NCBI RefSeq assembly: GCF_000695095.2
Contig: NZ_CP011454.1
Span: forward strand, 2,232,001-2,296,000
DNA length: 64,000 nt
Origin: Gemmatimonas phototrophica
GTDB taxonomy: Bacteria > Gemmatimonadota > Gemmatimonadetes > Gemmatimonadales > Gemmatimonadaceae
Reading direction: 5' to 3'
Below are positions 63,182-64,000 of the stretch, in pieces. A model generated the notes under the pieces. It searched no databases, was not told the DNA's origin, and worked only from the letters and a program-made list of their open reading frames with translations. The translations under genes were made by a program, and so were the position numbers. The first letter of the stretch is position 1; every line of letters begins with the position of its first letter.

Positions 63182-63187
63182 AAGCTA
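63182..63187 (-). promoter_or_regulatory. -10 element of the acyl-CoA carboxylase operon
   Basis: TAGCTT on the minus strand (63187-63182), eight bases before the ATG at 63173. No good -35 is seen at 16-18 bp (CTCGTT at 17 bp); the upstream bases belong to the preceding terminator's T-run. Confidence 0.35.
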
Positions 63188-63200
63188 GCGAGCGATCCGG

Positions 63201-63237
63201 GAAAAACGAGGAGCCGACCCGAACTGGGGCCGGCTCC
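63201..63237 (-). terminator. intrinsic terminator of the TonB-like gene
   Basis: GGAGCCG (63210-63216) and CGGCTCC (63231-63237) pair, with an inner CCC/GGG, and on the minus strand the stem is followed after three bases by TTTTT (63206-63202). Lies between the tonB-like stop and the carboxylase genes. Confidence 0.75.
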
Positions 63238-63287
63238 GGTGCTCTGCCGTAATGAACGCGGGATGAACTCCCGGGACCATCCGGTGC

Positions 63288-63695
63288 TTACGGCTTGTAA
63301 ATAATGGGGAGCGTCACTTTTACGCGCACCGGAGAGCCGTTCACTTTGGCCGGATTGAAATCGAGCTTCGTGACCACCTTCTTGGCCGCCTCGCCCAGCG
63401 CGGTCTGGGTGGCGTCCACCACCTCGACCGAGCTCGGATCCACCTTCCCCTTGGCGTCCACGACAAACTGCAGTTCGACCATTCCACCCACGCCGCGGCT
63501 CTTCAGGTCGGCCGGATACGAATCGGCAATGATACGGGCGGCGACCACCGAGCTGGCGAGCTTGGGCGGGGCCTGCACATCGGAGATGGCGTAGACCTTG
63601 TCATCCTGCGCCTGTGCTGTCGAAACGAAGGGGCCAGCCACAAAGGCGGCAGCAATCGCGGGAATGAGGGCAAGACGGAACGAAAGCGTGGACAT
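63288..63695 (-). CDS. periplasmic TonB C-terminal domain protein
   Basis: 135 residues. Residues 1-29 are a signal peptide (cut near AQA-QD), so it is secreted to the periplasm, unlike classical TonB, which is anchored by its N-terminus. The rest is a TonB C-terminal domain: SYPADLKSRGVGGMVELQFVVDAKGKVDPSSVEVVDAT (short form GGMVELQFVVDAKG) and FNPAKVNGSPVRVKVTLPI. No Pro-rich spacer. Preceded by GAGGAT. Probable role in outer-membrane or energy-linked partner binding; exact function unknown. Confidence 0.88.
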   Translation of the reverse strand: MSTLSFRLALIPAIAAAFVAGPFVSTAQAQDDKVYAISDVQAPPKLASSVVAARIIADSYPADLKSRGVGGMVELQFVVDAKGKVDPSSVEVVDATQTALGEAAKKVVTKLDFNPAKVNGSPVRVKVTLPIIYKP

Positions 63696-63719
63696 GAAGG
63701 AAGATCCTCAGGGTTCACT

Positions 63720-63772
63720 GTAATCACGGGGGGATTCCGGACAGTCAACCGACCGCCGGTCATCGTTGACTG
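63720..63772 (-). promoter_or_regulatory. promoter of the TonB-like gene overlapping an inverted repeat
   Basis: Minus strand: TTGACT (63748-63743), 17-bp spacer, GATTAC (63725-63720). The -35 lies in an inverted repeat: CAGTCAAC (63742-63749) and GTTGACTG (63765-63772), with a second nested pair GACCG/CGGTC inside. It may be an operator or a transcript hairpin of the upstream ORF. Confidence 0.4.
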
Positions 63773-63978
63773 AGCCCCGAAGTCGGAACCAGCCGCGACA
63801 CAGTTTCCTCTATCGGATGGTCTCCGAAGGAGCTGAAGCATTCCTCACGGGAAGCATGTACATTGTCACACTCCCGGCACACGACGCGGATAATTGGACG
63901 TCCGGGCGCTGTTTCGGCCGAGCCTGCTGGAACGTCCTTTGCACAGCACGGTCCCATTGAACGTCCCTCAATCATCAT
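63760..63978 (-). CDS. possible small Cys-rich protein, doubtful
   Basis: An open frame of 72 codons upstream of the tonB-like gene. It has Cys-Cys in MGPCCAKD and CRECDN with a later Cys, like a short zinc ribbon, but nothing recognisable. Its third codon positions are less GC-rich than in neighbouring genes, and its end overlaps the inverted repeat, so it may be non-coding. The region 63773-63996 otherwise shows no gene; the ATG at 63997-63999 may begin one that continues outside the window. Confidence 0.25.
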   Translation of the reverse strand: MMIEGRSMGPCCAKDVPAGSAETAPGRPIIRVVCRECDNVHASREECFSSFGDHPIEETVSRLVPTSGLSQR

Positions 63979-64000
63979 TTGCCGCCTCCACCACCTATGT

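Noticed and set aside
1-64000. CRISPR array, insertion sequence, prophage, integron or defence system
   Set aside because: No repeat-spacer array, transposase, integrase, terminal repeat pair or toxin-antitoxin pair was seen on either strand; gene content is housekeeping.

Overview
This is a dense housekeeping stretch of a high-GC Gram-negative bacterial chromosome with no mobile element, phage or CRISPR array. Gene content and style fit Gemmatimonadota (a Gemmatimonas-like genome), but that is an inference: no rRNA or other taxonomic marker is present. The Gram-negative label rests on lipoprotein signal peptides, a TonB C-domain protein, an RseP homologue and an HtrA lipoprotein. Genes are packed tightly, with many ATGA, GTGA, TGATG or TAATG stop/start overlaps.

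Layout. (1) 1-6979: a tryptophan block on the minus strand (GAF protein, trpD, trpC, trpF, trpB, then a partial HEAT-like gene leaving the window). It is split by lexA on the plus strand, between trpD and trpC. (2) 7138-9379: truA and an HtrA-type lipoprotein protease. (3) 9421-20249, plus strand: a de novo purine run purB-purC-[51-residue Psd-like membrane peptide]-pssA-purS-purQ-purL-purF, then pyruvate phosphate dikinase. (4) 20310-24329: a small secreted NTF2-like protein, a flavin monooxygenase, tmRNA, a DusB-type tRNA dihydrouridine synthase and a PTS IIA (PtsN-like) protein. (5) 24354-35579, minus strand: accD-folC-hisS-proS-lysA-phosphoesterase-guaA-amidohydrolase-MATE. (6) 35690-41478, minus: the elongasome set mreB-mreC-mreD-mrdA(PBP2)-rodA. 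(7) 41751-46688, minus: rpsO-pnp-M16 peptidase-ald. (8) 46826-48430, plus: a membrane Ser/Thr kinase. (9) 48460-57302, minus: rplM-rpsI, rpsB-tsf-pyrH-frr-uppS-cdsA-dxr-rseP-lipoprotein, i.e. translation factors leading into isoprenoid, phospholipid and envelope genes. (10) 57706-58059: mscL. (11) 58123-63695, minus: a TonB C-domain protein, then a three-part acyl-CoA carboxylase (carboxyltransferase, biotin carboxylase, biotin carrier) with an RNA uracil methyltransferase inserted.

Most striking signals: paired direct repeats between lexA and trpC, one filling the spacer of the inferred lexA promoter (candidate LexA box with the 11-bp period of the alphaproteobacterial box); -10 elements only 6-9 nt before several start codons, implying leaderless mRNAs; a Psd N-terminal remnant coupled to pssA; RGG-rich tails on ribosomal protein S2 and PNPase; a structured rplM leader behind a near-consensus promoter; a short tmRNA tag; and a folC frame whose conserved N-terminus has no ordinary start codon.
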